The position numbers were made by a program, and so were the translations under genes. The notes under the pieces were generated by a model. The model ran no database searches, was not told where the DNA came from, and worked only from the letters and a program-made list of their open reading frames with translations. A stretch of 16,935 nucleotides of DNA from contig DAOVGF010000085.1 of the NCBI GenBank assembly GCA_030672545.1, forward strand, positions 1 through 16,935, in the 5' to 3' direction. The stretch is from Candidatus Aerophobota bacterium. GTDB lineage: Bacteria; Aerophobota; Aerophobia; Aerophobales; Aerophobaceae. This document shows positions 1 through 6,527 of this stretch, piece after piece; position 1 is the stretch's first letter, and each line of letters begins with the position of its first letter.

Positions 1-971
1 CTTCTTCCCGGGCAGCCGATTTAACCAGACAGCTCTTAGCCTTCTCTCGCAAACAACCTATCAGACTTACCTCTCTTAATCTTAATAAAACAGTGGAGAG
101 CCTAAAGAAAATGCTTACTCGCCTGCTGGGGGAAGACATTATGATTGAGACTGAGCTGGCCCCGGATATCTGGACAGTAGAGGCGGATGAGGGACAAATA
201 GAACAGGTAATTATGAATTTAGCCCTTAATGCCCGGGAGGCTATGCTCCAAGGGGGTACATTAACTGTTAAAACAGAAAATGTTTTAGTCGATGAAGTCT
301 ACTTAAATACTCATTCTGAGGCTAAGACAGGAAGATTTGTTTGTCTTTCCCTTCAAGATACCGGAGCAGGAATGGACAAAGAAGTAATCAAGCATATCTT
401 TGAGCCTTTCTTTACCACCCGAGAGGTAGGAAAAGGGACCGGCCTGGGCTTATCAGTAGTCTACGGAATAGTAAAACAACATTCTGGTTGGATTAATGTT
501 TACAGTGAATTAAATCAAGGCTCAGTCTTTAAAGTTTACCTGCCCGCTTCTTCTGCCAAGACAGAGAATGAGCTAAAAGAAACTATTTCCTTAAAAGACT
601 TGCAAGGTTCCGGAGAGAAGATTCTCTTGGTAGAAGATGAGGATAAGGTACTTGAGTATGCCGGCCAAGTTCTCCAGGAAAATGGTTACCTGGTCTTTGG
701 AGCCAAAAATATGAAAGAGGCCTTCAATATCTTTGAAGAGGAAAAGGAAGATTTCAATCTGATCTTCTCTGACGTAGTCCTGCCTGATGGAAGTGGTCTT
801 GAGCTAGTAGAGGAGCTTTTATCCAGGAAGCCTAATTTATCTATTCTTTTATCCAGTGGCTATGCCGATAGGAAATCACAGTGGCCCGCCATTGAAAAAA
901 AAGGATTTCCTTTCTTAGAGAAGCCTTATAGTCTATCTGGTCTGCTTCAAGCTATTAAGCAAGCGATATAA
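1..971 (+). CDS. Hybrid sensor histidine kinase with C-terminal receiver domain (5' end outside window)
   Basis: The 3' part of a two-component hybrid kinase. The reading frame is open from base 3: the first codons give an AADLTRQLLAFSRKQ segment, which is the usual end of the HisKA dimerisation helix, so the GTG at 93 is internal and the true start and the phosphorylated His lie upstream of the window. A HATPase_c domain follows: N-box NLALNA near 216-233, DTGAGM (G1) at 357-374, the F-box FEPFFTT, and GTGLGL (G2) at 435-452. From about 620 to the stop there is a CheY-like receiver domain with an acidic pair (ED) after ILLV, the phospho-acceptor Asp in FSDVVLPDGSG (codon about 771) and the conserved Lys in LEKPYS. 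Such proteins autophosphorylate and pass phosphate to their own receiver. No output domain follows, so a separate phosphotransfer partner or regulator is expected. The sensed signal cannot be told because the N-terminus is missing. Confidence 0.93.
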   Translation, partial: SSRAADLTRQLLAFSRKQPIRLTSLNLNKTVESLKKMLTRLLGEDIMIETELAPDIWTVEADEGQIEQVIMNLALNAREAMLQGGTLTVKTENVLVDEVYLNTHSEAKTGRFVCLSLQDTGAGMDKEVIKHIFEPFFTTREVGKGTGLGLSVVYGIVKQHSGWINVYSELNQGSVFKVYLPASSAKTENELKETISLKDLQGSGEKILLVEDEDKVLEYAGQVLQENGYLVFGAKNMKEAFNIFEEEKEDFNLIFSDVVLPDGSGLELVEELLSRKPNLSILLSSGYADRKSQWPAIEKKGFPFLEKPYSLSGLLQAIKQAI

Positions 972-987
972 ACGGGGTTAGGTCTCG

Positions 988-1027
988 GAGAAAAAGGGGA
1001 CGGTTCTCTCGTTGCTCCCTTTTTCTC
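988..1027 (+). terminator. Hairpin after the kinase gene, possible terminator
   Basis: GAGAAAAAGGG (988-998) pairs perfectly with CCCTTTTTCTC (1017-1027) around an 18-base loop. A run of eight T lies at 1034-1041, six bases after the stem. It begins 17 bases after the kinase stop codon. The long loop and the gap before the T-run make it a less than ideal intrinsic terminator. The left arm overlaps the left end of the 20-bp inverted repeat of the surrounding element, so the two pairings compete. Confidence 0.45.
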
Positions 1028-1156
1028 TTAGCCTTTTTTTTGCTTTGCAGATTTGGTCTTAGGTTTTTCTTCACCTTTCATTATCGAACTTAGTAACCTC
1101 CCCAAGACACTCCCTAAAACGGATATTTTGGTAAAAAGAGAACCGTCCCCTTTTTC
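990..1156. repeat. REP/MITE-like element with perfect 20-bp terminal inverted repeats
   Basis: GAAAAAGGGGACGGTTCTCT at 990-1009 is exactly the reverse complement of the 20 bases at 1137-1156, which bound a 167-bp segment with no credible gene. From memory, the core GGGGACGGTTCTC resembles a short repeat family scattered through many environmental bacterial genomes and often found near REP-associated tyrosine transposases; that link cannot be checked here. No transposase is encoded inside, so the element would be non-autonomous. The small open frame across it (1053-1319) is just translation of the repeat. Confidence 0.75.
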
Positions 1157-1164
1157 AACGATGA

Positions 1165-1192
1165 TTGACAAAGAAGGCAGTTTAATTACAAT
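1165..1192 (+). promoter_or_regulatory. Sigma-70-type promoter for the homocysteine module
   Basis: Perfect -35 TTGACA (1165-1170), a 16-base spacer, then -10 TACAAT (1187-1192, 5 of 6 consensus). Transcription would start near 1199 and give a leader of about 130 bases before the DUF39 gene. The promoter lies between the right end of the 167-bp element and the half repeat at 1199-1238. Confidence 0.6.
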
Positions 1193-1198
1193 TTGCAT

Positions 1199-1238
1199 GA
1201 GATTGCCACGCCTGCTTTCTCAGCAGGCTCGCAATGAC
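1199..1238 (+). repeat. Half copy of the GTCATTGCGAG repeat family
   Basis: GAGATTGC (1199-1206) is followed by CTCGCAATGAC (1228-1238). The same two blocks, AGATTGC and then CTCGCAATGAC, form the right half of the complete 72-bp inverted repeat at 11114-11185. Here the left half is missing, and the two blocks are separated by a small hairpin of its own (CCTGC 1211-1215 with GCAGG 1223-1227). It looks like a decayed or solo-arm copy. Confidence 0.65.
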
Positions 1239-1249
1239 GAGGTGAGTAG

Positions 1250-1278
1250 GGGAGGCTTTAGCCTCCCTCTCTTTGTTT
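1250..1278 (+). terminator. Terminator-like hairpin in the leader of the DUF39 gene
   Basis: GGGAGGC (1250-1256), loop TTTA, GCCTCCC (1261-1267), followed by a pyrimidine-rich stretch with several T but no clean T-run. It lies downstream of the promoter at 1165-1192 and 54 bases before the start codon at 1332. It could be a leaky terminator or attenuator, or simply the end of the upstream repeat unit. No known riboswitch core, for example a SAM-I S-box, was recognised in this leader. Confidence 0.4.
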
Positions 1279-1331
1279 ACTTTTGGGTATCCCGGATAAA
1301 TACACTGTGTCGTAGATGAGCGGAGGCAGGA

Positions 1332-2513
1332 ATGGCTAAGACTATAGATGAGATAAAGGAACGGATAAAGAAAGGCCAGGTAGTAGTGGTAACGGCGGAA
1401 GAAATGATTGACCTGGTAGATAAAGAGGGAATTAAGAAAGCGGCCCGGAAAGTAGATGTAGTCACCACAGCCACCTTTGGACCTATGTGCTCATCAGGAA
1501 TTTTTATTAATTTTGGTCATTCCTCTCCCAAAATAAAAGTTGAGAAAGTATGGCTAAACGAAGTTCCCGCTTATGCCGGGCTGGCGGCTGTTGACGTGTA
1601 TTTGGGAGCTACGGAACTTCAGGAGAGAGATCCGGCCAATCGAGTTTATCCAGGCGAATTTAGGTATGGGGGTGGTCATGTAATTGAAGATCTGGTAGCC
1701 GGAAAAGATATTAATTTAAAAGCCACTGCTTACGGGACCGATTGTTATCCCCGGAAGGAACTGGAGACAATGGTAAATATTAAGGATTTAAATGAGGTGA
1801 CCCTCTTTAATCCGAGAAACGGGTATCAGAATTATAATGTGGCGGTGAATACATCTGATAGAGTGATTTATACCTATATGGGTTTACTTGAACCTCATTT
1901 GGGCAATGCTAATTACTGTAGTGCTGGCCAGCTTTCCCCACTTCTTAATGATCCCCTTTATGAGGTGATAGGAATAGGGACTCGGATTTTTCTGGGGGGA
2001 GGAGTGGGGTATATCGCTTGGTGGGGTACTCAGCATAACCCGGGTGTGGGGCGGGGAGATAATGAAGTTCCGCGGGTAGAGGCTGGAACTATGGCTACTA
2101 TTGGAGATGCCAAAATGATGAACCCCAAATATCTCCGAGGAACCAGTATGAGGGGATACGGAGTTACCCTCTCAGTAGGCCTGGGGGTTCCCATCCCTGT
2201 TCTTAATGAAAGGGTAGCTAAATTCACTGCCGTGAGAGATGAGGAGATTTATGCTCCCATTGTCGATTATGGTCGAGAGGCAAATCAATTTCTGGGAGAG
2301 GTGAACTATAAACAGTTGAGATCTGGGAAAGTTATTATTAAGGGAAAAGAAGTTTCTACTGGAGGAATCTCCAGCTATAAAAGAGCTCGAGAGATTGCGG
2401 GAATTCTAAAGAAATGGATCAAAGAAGGCAAATTTTTCCTTACTCAGCCAGTAGCCAAATTCCCGGGCAAGGAAAGTGAATATGTCTTCCGGCCTCTTAG
2501 GGAAAGGAGATAG
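1332..2513 (+). CDS. Homocysteine biosynthesis protein, DUF39/HcyBio family
   Basis: A 393-residue protein of the DUF39 family (Pfam HcyBio). In methanogens the related protein works with a NIL-ferredoxin to turn aspartate semialdehyde and sulfide into homocysteine, bypassing O-acylhomoserine. Family landmarks are TTATFGPMCSSG with Cys53, the Gly-rich RYGGGHVIEDLV, AYGTDCYPRKE with Cys138, and NYCSAGQLSPLLNDPLY. Cys53 and Cys138 lie close to the two cysteines I recall as essential in the Methanosarcina protein. Unlike that longer version, it has no C-terminal CBS domains. The start is the ATG with GGAGG five bases upstream. The stop lies two bases before the ferredoxin gene, so the two are co-translated. 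Cytoplasmic: no signal peptide or membrane segment is visible. The family call is firm; the exact reaction in this organism is inferred. Confidence 0.92.
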   Translation: MAKTIDEIKERIKKGQVVVVTAEEMIDLVDKEGIKKAARKVDVVTTATFGPMCSSGIFINFGHSSPKIKVEKVWLNEVPAYAGLAAVDVYLGATELQERDPANRVYPGEFRYGGGHVIEDLVAGKDINLKATAYGTDCYPRKELETMVNIKDLNEVTLFNPRNGYQNYNVAVNTSDRVIYTYMGLLEPHLGNANYCSAGQLSPLLNDPLYEVIGIGTRIFLGGGVGYIAWWGTQHNPGVGRGDNEVPRVEAGTMATIGDAKMMNPKYLRGTSMRGYGVTLSVGLGVPIPVLNERVAKFTAVRDEEIYAPIVDYGREANQFLGEVNYKQLRSGKVIIKGKEVSTGGISSYKRAREIAGILKKWIKEGKFFLTQPVAKFPGKESEYVFRPLRERR

Positions 2514-2515
2514 AG

Positions 2516-2926
2516 ATGGCTAAGCGAACACTGGTTTTGAGGTTTCCGCCCCATCTGGTTAACGAAGCGATAACTTACCGATTAGTAAAAGATTATGGTC
2601 TGGCTATTAATATTTTGTCAGCCAGGGTTAAACCTCAAGAGGAAGGAAATGTGGTCATCGGCGTAGAAGGAGAGAAGACTAAGATCGAAGAAGGGGTGGA
2701 CTATCTGAAAAGACTGGGAGTAAAAATTCAACCACTGGTTCAAGATATTCTCTGGAATCAGGAAGAATGCACCCACTGCACTCTTTGTATTCCCTTATGT
2801 CCAACTGAGGCCTTTATTCTGAACCGGGAAAGTATGGAGGTTAGTTTTGATAAGGAGAGGTGCATTGCCTGCGGACTCTGTGTCAAGGTATGTCCTTACC
2901 ACGCCTTGGAACTTCTTTTGGGATAA
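2516..2926 (+). CDS. NIL-domain 2x[4Fe-4S] ferredoxin, partner of the DUF39 protein
   Basis: A 136-residue protein. Residues 1 to about 75 form a NIL domain, a ferredoxin-like fold also found at the C-terminus of methionine ABC ATPases. Two ferredoxin motifs follow: C85-x2-C88-x2-C91-x3-C95-P and C116-x2-C119-x2-C122-x3-C126-P, each able to hold a [4Fe-4S] cluster. This NIL-ferredoxin architecture next to DUF39 matches the methanogen homocysteine pair, where it is thought to supply electrons or mobilise sulfur for the reaction. The Shine-Dalgarno AAAGGAG is embedded in the last codons of the DUF39 gene, and the TAA stop shares its last base with the ATG of the next gene, so all three genes appear translationally linked. 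Confidence 0.93.
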   Translation: MAKRTLVLRFPPHLVNEAITYRLVKDYGLAINILSARVKPQEEGNVVIGVEGEKTKIEEGVDYLKRLGVKIQPLVQDILWNQEECTHCTLCIPLCPTEAFILNRESMEVSFDKERCIACGLCVKVCPYHALELLLG

Positions 2927-3522
2927 TGAATGAGAATAGCAAGCTAAGGATAATGGCTTTGTTTGGTAGTCCTCGGCGGGGAGGTAATACAGATATATTA
3001 CTGGAGGAAGTTCTCAGAGGAATAGGGCAAAAAGAAGTTGAAATTCAAAAAATCTATCCGGCAGAGCTAAATATTTCTCCCTGTCAGGGATGTCGGAAAT
3101 GCGAAGAGAGAGGCAAATGTGTGATAAGTGATCAGATGCAGGAGATTTATTCCAAGCTTCTAACAACGGATGCCATCATTTTAGCTTCTCCTATTTTTTT
3201 TTATGGTCTAACGGCCCAGACCAAGGCTTTTGTGGATAGATGTCAAGCTCTCTGGGCCAGGAAATATGTTTTAAAGATGAAAAGCGAGCGAAAGACCAGG
3301 GCTAAGGGTTGGTTTGTAGCGGTGGGTGCCACCCGAGGAGCGCGACTATTTCAAGGAGCCGCTCTCACGGTAAAGTATTTTTTTGATGCCTTCGATGCTG
3401 AGTATGTGGGAGAGTTGTTTTTCTCCGGGATAGAAAAGAAGGAGGAAATACTCTCTCGTCCGGTGGCTCTCCAGCAAGCTTTTGAATTAGGAAAGCAAAT
3501 AACAAAGAGTGTTGGTAGATGA
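2926..3522 (+). CDS. Iron-sulfur flavoprotein-like NAD(P)H/FMN reductase
   Basis: A 198-residue flavodoxin-fold protein of the NADPH-dependent FMN reductase / iron-sulfur flavoprotein group. ALFGSPRRGGNTD (residues 11-23) is the FMN phosphate loop. C53-x2-C56-x2-C59-x5-C65, in the sequence CQGCRKCEERGKC, is the compact cluster motif of the Isf family. ILASPIFFYGLTAQTKAFVDR is the usual flavin-binding segment. I start it at the ATG overlapping the ferredoxin stop (TAATG) rather than the earlier in-frame ATG at 2860, because the fold begins directly after 2926 and the extra 22 residues only translate the ferredoxin's last cluster in another frame. The one-base coupling to the ferredoxin suggests it feeds or draws electrons through that protein. 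Its physiological donor and acceptor are not known. Confidence 0.88.
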   Translation: MNENSKLRIMALFGSPRRGGNTDILLEEVLRGIGQKEVEIQKIYPAELNISPCQGCRKCEERGKCVISDQMQEIYSKLLTTDAIILASPIFFYGLTAQTKAFVDRCQALWARKYVLKMKSERKTRAKGWFVAVGATRGARLFQGAALTVKYFFDAFDAEYVGELFFSGIEKKEEILSRPVALQQAFELGKQITKSVGR

Positions 3523-3534
3523 TGCCGGATGTGT

Positions 3535-3563
3535 TTGACTAAGTAGCACTCTTTGATTAGGAT
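3535..3563 (+). promoter_or_regulatory. Possible weak promoter before pyrF
   Basis: TTGACT (3535-3540), a 17-base spacer, then TAGGAT (3558-3563, 4 of 6 consensus), in the 90-base gap between the flavoprotein and pyrF. A short inverted repeat, CACTCTT/AAGAGTG, overlaps it and has no T-run, so read-through from the homocysteine module is also possible. Confidence 0.35.
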
Positions 3564-3612
3564 AGTTAAGAGTGGTGGATTTGCCTAACCAAATTCGTCA
3601 GAGAGGAAACTT

Positions 3613-4350
3613 ATGTTTTCATTTGACTGTGGCCTAATTCCGGCTTGCGATGTTGATTCCCTGGACAAACTCCGGAGTTTAATAAGAGTGACCTCCCGGG
3701 TAGAAGGGGTAGTGGGATACAAAATTGGTTTTATGTTAGCTTTGAAGTTCTCCCTGGGTAAAGTGGTAGAGACTATCAGGGAATATACTGATTTACCCAT
3801 TATCTATGATCATCAGAAAGCTGGTACCGACATTCCGGAAATGGCGGCTCCCTTTGCCCGGATTTGCCGGGAAGCCGGTGTCAACGATGTAATCATCTTT
3901 CCTCAAGCTGGTCCTGAAAGTGAGGTCGCTTTTATTAAAGAAATCCAAAATCAAGGAATGATTCCTATCGTGGGAGGGGAGATGACTCATCCTAAGTATC
4001 TAGAAAAGGAAGGTGGTTTCCTGAAGGATGATGCTCCCGGGCAGATCTTCAAAATAGCCGCTCTCGAGGGAGTAAAATATTTTGTTCTTCCGGGTAATCG
4101 GCCCGAATCAATTGGCCGATATCTTCCTTTACTGGATGAGTTGGGGGGAAACATGAGATTGCTGTTGCCGGGTTTGGGACGGCAGGGAGGATGTTTGGAG
4201 AGAGTATTCCAGGTGACCGGAGTTAGGTCAACCTATTTTATTATAGGCTCAACTATATACAACTCGGAAGATATGAAAAAGACAGTTCGAGAAATTTGCC
4301 GCCGGATTTTCCGACTTAAGGTGCAGAAAAGAGATGAGACCGGAGATTGA
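3613..4350 (+). CDS. pyrF: Divergent orotidine-5'-phosphate decarboxylase-like protein
   Basis: A 245-residue TIM-barrel protein of the OMP decarboxylase/HUMPS superfamily, predicted to make UMP from OMP. The fit to archaeal OMPDCs is good in order and spacing: ACDVD near residue 11, GYKIG with Lys37, PIIYDHQKAGTDIPE (62-76), GGEMTHP, VLPGNRPESIG, PGLGRQGG (186-193) and IIGSTIYNSED (210-220). Two active-site features are unusual. The catalytic D-x-K-x-x-D-I-P has become D66-H-Q-K69-A-G-T-D73-I-P, two residues longer. The phosphate-binding Arg of the usual GRxIY is Ser213. The next gene, pyrE, overlaps it by 17 bases, which supports a role in UMP synthesis. AGAGG lies six bases before the ATG. 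A related HUMPS-superfamily activity cannot be excluded. Confidence 0.8.
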   Translation: MFSFDCGLIPACDVDSLDKLRSLIRVTSRVEGVVGYKIGFMLALKFSLGKVVETIREYTDLPIIYDHQKAGTDIPEMAAPFARICREAGVNDVIIFPQAGPESEVAFIKEIQNQGMIPIVGGEMTHPKYLEKEGGFLKDDAPGQIFKIAALEGVKYFVLPGNRPESIGRYLPLLDELGGNMRLLLPGLGRQGGCLERVFQVTGVRSTYFIIGSTIYNSEDMKKTVREICRRIFRLKVQKRDETGD

Positions 4351-4990
4351 AAAAATTGTTTCTCTTTTACTCTGGGAGACCGGAGCGATAAAGATTTCCC
4401 TGAAGAATCCTTTTAGACTAACTTCCGGAAACTACAGTCCTTTATATATTAATTGCCGGGTGCTTATCTCTCACCAAGCAGCCAGGGAAGTTGTTACCGG
4501 GTGCGCCTGCTGGCTGTATGAAACTGAAGATTTGCAGGCTGATTGTATTGCCGGTGGGGAAACCGCAGGCATTCCCTTTGCGGCCTGGTTAGCCGAAAAA
4601 ACAGCTCTTCCTCTTATATATCTGAGAAAGCAGCCTAAAGGACATGGTCTTTTCTCACAAATTGAGGGTCAGGTTAAAGCAGGCAGTACAGTATTGCTTT
4701 ATGAAGATCTGATTACTGACGGGGGGAGTAAATTAAGATTTTTTGAGGCCATAAGAAGAGCTAACTGCAGAATTGATAAATGCCTGGTGGTTTTTGATAG
4801 AGAGCAAGGGGGTAGAGAACTTTTACAACAGGAAAAAGTAACTCTTTTTTCTCTGACCAATCTTAGCTCTTGTTTGAAGGCAGGGTTAGAGAAGAACTAT
4901 TTTAGTGACAGAGAATTAGTTTTGATTAATGAGTATCTAATAAATCCCCAGCTCTGGCACCAGAAGCGAGGATATTCATTTGTGAAATAG
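4334..4990 (+). CDS. pyrE: Orotate phosphoribosyltransferase
   Basis: A 218-residue type I phosphoribosyltransferase that joins orotate and PRPP to give OMP, the substrate of the preceding gene product. FRLTSGNYSPLYINCR (27-42) is the classic OPRT N-terminal signature. GGETAGIPFAAWLAEK (74-89) and YLRKQPKGHGLFSQIEG (96-112) carry the flexible-loop Lys and His. VLLYEDLITDGGSK (120-133) is the PRPP loop, with Asp129 where many OPRTs have Thr. That TDGGSK form, together with AGGETAGIPFAAW, is one I associate with the alphaproteobacterial-type OPRT subfamily. The 17-base overlap with pyrF shows translational coupling. No terminator is seen in the 57 bases before livG, so the transporter genes are probably in the same transcript. 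Confidence 0.93.
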   Translation: MRPEIEKIVSLLLWETGAIKISLKNPFRLTSGNYSPLYINCRVLISHQAAREVVTGCACWLYETEDLQADCIAGGETAGIPFAAWLAEKTALPLIYLRKQPKGHGLFSQIEGQVKAGSTVLLYEDLITDGGSKLRFFEAIRRANCRIDKCLVVFDREQGGRELLQQEKVTLFSLTNLSSCLKAGLEKNYFSDRELVLINEYLINPQLWHQKRGYSFVK

Positions 4991-5047
4991 AAAAGATCTA
5001 ATAATCTGCGAGCTGTGAGAGAAAATGAGGGGAAGGGCTGGTCTAAA

Positions 5048-5818
5048 ATGACAGAAGGCTCAGTTATACTGGAAATAAAAAAGCTGGAGAAGAGCTTCGG
5101 AGGTCTCAAAGCGGTGGACCGGTGTTCTATAGAGGTAAAAGAGGGATCTATTACCGGTTTGATGGGTCCCAACGGAGCCGGCAAGACCACCCTTTTTAAT
5201 CTTATTACTGGTTTTTATAAGTCAGATAAAGGGGAGATTTGGTTTCATGAAGAGGAGATAACCGGTCTTCCCGTCCATAAGGTTGTTAGAAAGGGGATTG
5301 GTCGGACTTTCCAGATTCCGCGGGAACTTAGAGAGATGACTGTGTTGGAGAATCTTATGCTGGTTCCTGATAATCAGAAAGGGGAGTATATTTGGAATTC
5401 TCTTTTTCGCTCCAGATCAGTCCGGGCTCAGGAGCGGTATATCCAGGACAAAGCCCTGGATGTGCTGGAATTTCTTGAGTTGATCGACCTAAGGGAGGAA
5501 TACGCCAAAAATCTCTCGTCCGGTCAAAAGAAACTGCTCGAATTAGCTAAATCATTAATGGCTGAGCCCAAATTAATTCTTTTGGATGAACCAGGAGCCG
5601 GGATAAATCCTACTTTGATGAAAAAATTAAATCGGAATATCGAGCAATTGAGAGAGAGAGGAAAGACTTTCTTCCTTATCGAGCACGATATGGATTTGAT
5701 TACTTACTTATGTGATACGGTAATCGTAATGGATAGAGGTCGGGAGCTGGTCCAGGGAACCCCCGAAGAGATAAAGAAAGACGAGAGGGTAATAGAAGCC
5801 TATCTGGGAAGGGCTTAA
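5048..5818 (+). CDS. livG: Branched-chain amino-acid-type ABC transporter ATPase LivG
   Basis: A 256-residue ATPase, one of the two nucleotide-binding subunits of a LIV/HAAT-family importer at the cytoplasmic face. Walker A GPNGAGKTT (40-48), Q-loop GRTFQ with Gln89, signature LSSGQ (156-160, a mild variant of LSGGQ), Walker B LILLDEP (from 177), and the switch His213 in IEHDMD. The C-terminal DRGRELVQGTPEEI-type tail is typical of LivG. I prefer the ATG at 5048, ten bases after AAGGG, over the GTG at 5015: the extra 11 residues are not family-like and that GTG has no good Shine-Dalgarno. livF follows two bases after the stop. Confidence 0.94.
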   Translation: MTEGSVILEIKKLEKSFGGLKAVDRCSIEVKEGSITGLMGPNGAGKTTLFNLITGFYKSDKGEIWFHEEEITGLPVHKVVRKGIGRTFQIPRELREMTVLENLMLVPDNQKGEYIWNSLFRSRSVRAQERYIQDKALDVLEFLELIDLREEYAKNLSSGQKKLLELAKSLMAEPKLILLDEPGAGINPTLMKKLNRNIEQLRERGKTFFLIEHDMDLITYLCDTVIVMDRGRELVQGTPEEIKKDERVIEAYLGRA

Positions 5819-5820
5819 TC

Positions 5821-6525
5821 TTGAGCTTACTTAAGGCGGTCAATATCAAAGTTGGATATGGAGAAACTGAAATTTTGCACGGGGTCTCTATGGAAGTAAA
5901 TGAGAGAGAGATTGTTTGCGTAATTGGTCCCAATGGAGCGGGCAAATCTACTTTAATGAAAGCCATTCTGGGTTTATTGAAACCAAGTCAGGGTGAGATA
6001 ATTTTTGACGGAGATGATATTACTTCTCTTGCTTCTGAGCAAAGAGTTCGTAGGGGCATTTGTTATGTTCCCCAGAGTGAGAATATTTTTCCCTCTCTTA
6101 CCGTGGAAGAAAATCTGGAAATGGGTGCTTTTACCAGTCAAGATGATTATCGAGTCAGAATGAAGGAAGTTTATCATATTTTTCCTGATTTGAAAGAAAC
6201 CCGAAAACAAAAGGTGCGAAAATTAAGTGGTGGTCAGCGTCAAATGGTAGCTATTGGACGGGCCCTGATGCTTAATCCTAAAATTATCCTTCTTGACGAG
6301 CCCTCGGCCGGTCTGGCTCCTCGTCTGGTTAAATTGATTTTTGATAGAATTGTTCTGATCAATCACTCAGGCACGGCTATTCTTATGGTGGAACAAAATG
6401 CCCGTCAGGCCTTGGGACTTTCTCATAAAGGATACGTCCTGGTTATGGGGCGTAACCGATTTGAAGACTCCGGTCAGGCTCTTCTGGAGAACGAAGAAGT
6501 AGGACGACTTTACCTGGGAGGATAA
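5821..6525 (+). CDS. livF: Branched-chain amino-acid-type ABC transporter ATPase LivF
   Basis: A 234-residue second ATPase of the importer. Walker A GPNGAGKST (36-44), Q-loop VPQSENIFPSLTVEENL, signature LSGGQ (135-139), Walker B IILLDEP (from 155). The switch region reads MVEQN, with Gln in place of His, which is normal for LivF, so the catalytic switch of the heterodimer is carried by LivG. It starts at TTG, with GGGAAGGG seven bases upstream lying across the end of livG. The livG stop is two bases before this start, so LivG and LivF are made in step. Confidence 0.94.
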   Translation: MSLLKAVNIKVGYGETEILHGVSMEVNEREIVCVIGPNGAGKSTLMKAILGLLKPSQGEIIFDGDDITSLASEQRVRRGICYVPQSENIFPSLTVEENLEMGAFTSQDDYRVRMKEVYHIFPDLKETRKQKVRKLSGGQRQMVAIGRALMLNPKIILLDEPSAGLAPRLVKLIFDRIVLINHSGTAILMVEQNARQALGLSHKGYVLVMGRNRFEDSGQALLENEEVGRLYLGG

Positions 6526-6527
6526 AA

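Noticed and set aside
93..971. GTG at 93 as the true start of the histidine kinase
   Set aside because: The frame is open upstream and encodes the end of the HisKA helix (AADLTRQLLAFSRKQ), so the gene begins before the window.
990..1238. CRISPR array formed by the repeated arms
   Set aside because: The repeats are inverted rather than direct, occur only twice and are not regularly spaced; no cas gene is present.
1053..1319. 88-codon open frame in the gap before the DUF39 gene
   Set aside because: It runs through the inverted-repeat element, the promoter and the half repeat; its KREPSPF stretch is only a translation of the repeat arm, and it has no ribosome site.
1199..1331. SAM-I or similar riboswitch upstream of the homocysteine module
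   Set aside because: No S-box core or other known riboswitch motif could be recognised; only a simple hairpin is visible.
2860..2925. ATG at 2860 as start of the flavoprotein
   Set aside because: It would add 22 residues that are an out-of-frame reading of the ferredoxin cluster; the ATG at 2926 has the typical TAATG coupling and begins just before the flavodoxin fold.
5015..5047. GTG at 5015 as start of livG
   Set aside because: The extra 11 residues are not family-like and the ribosome site fits the ATG at 5048 better.
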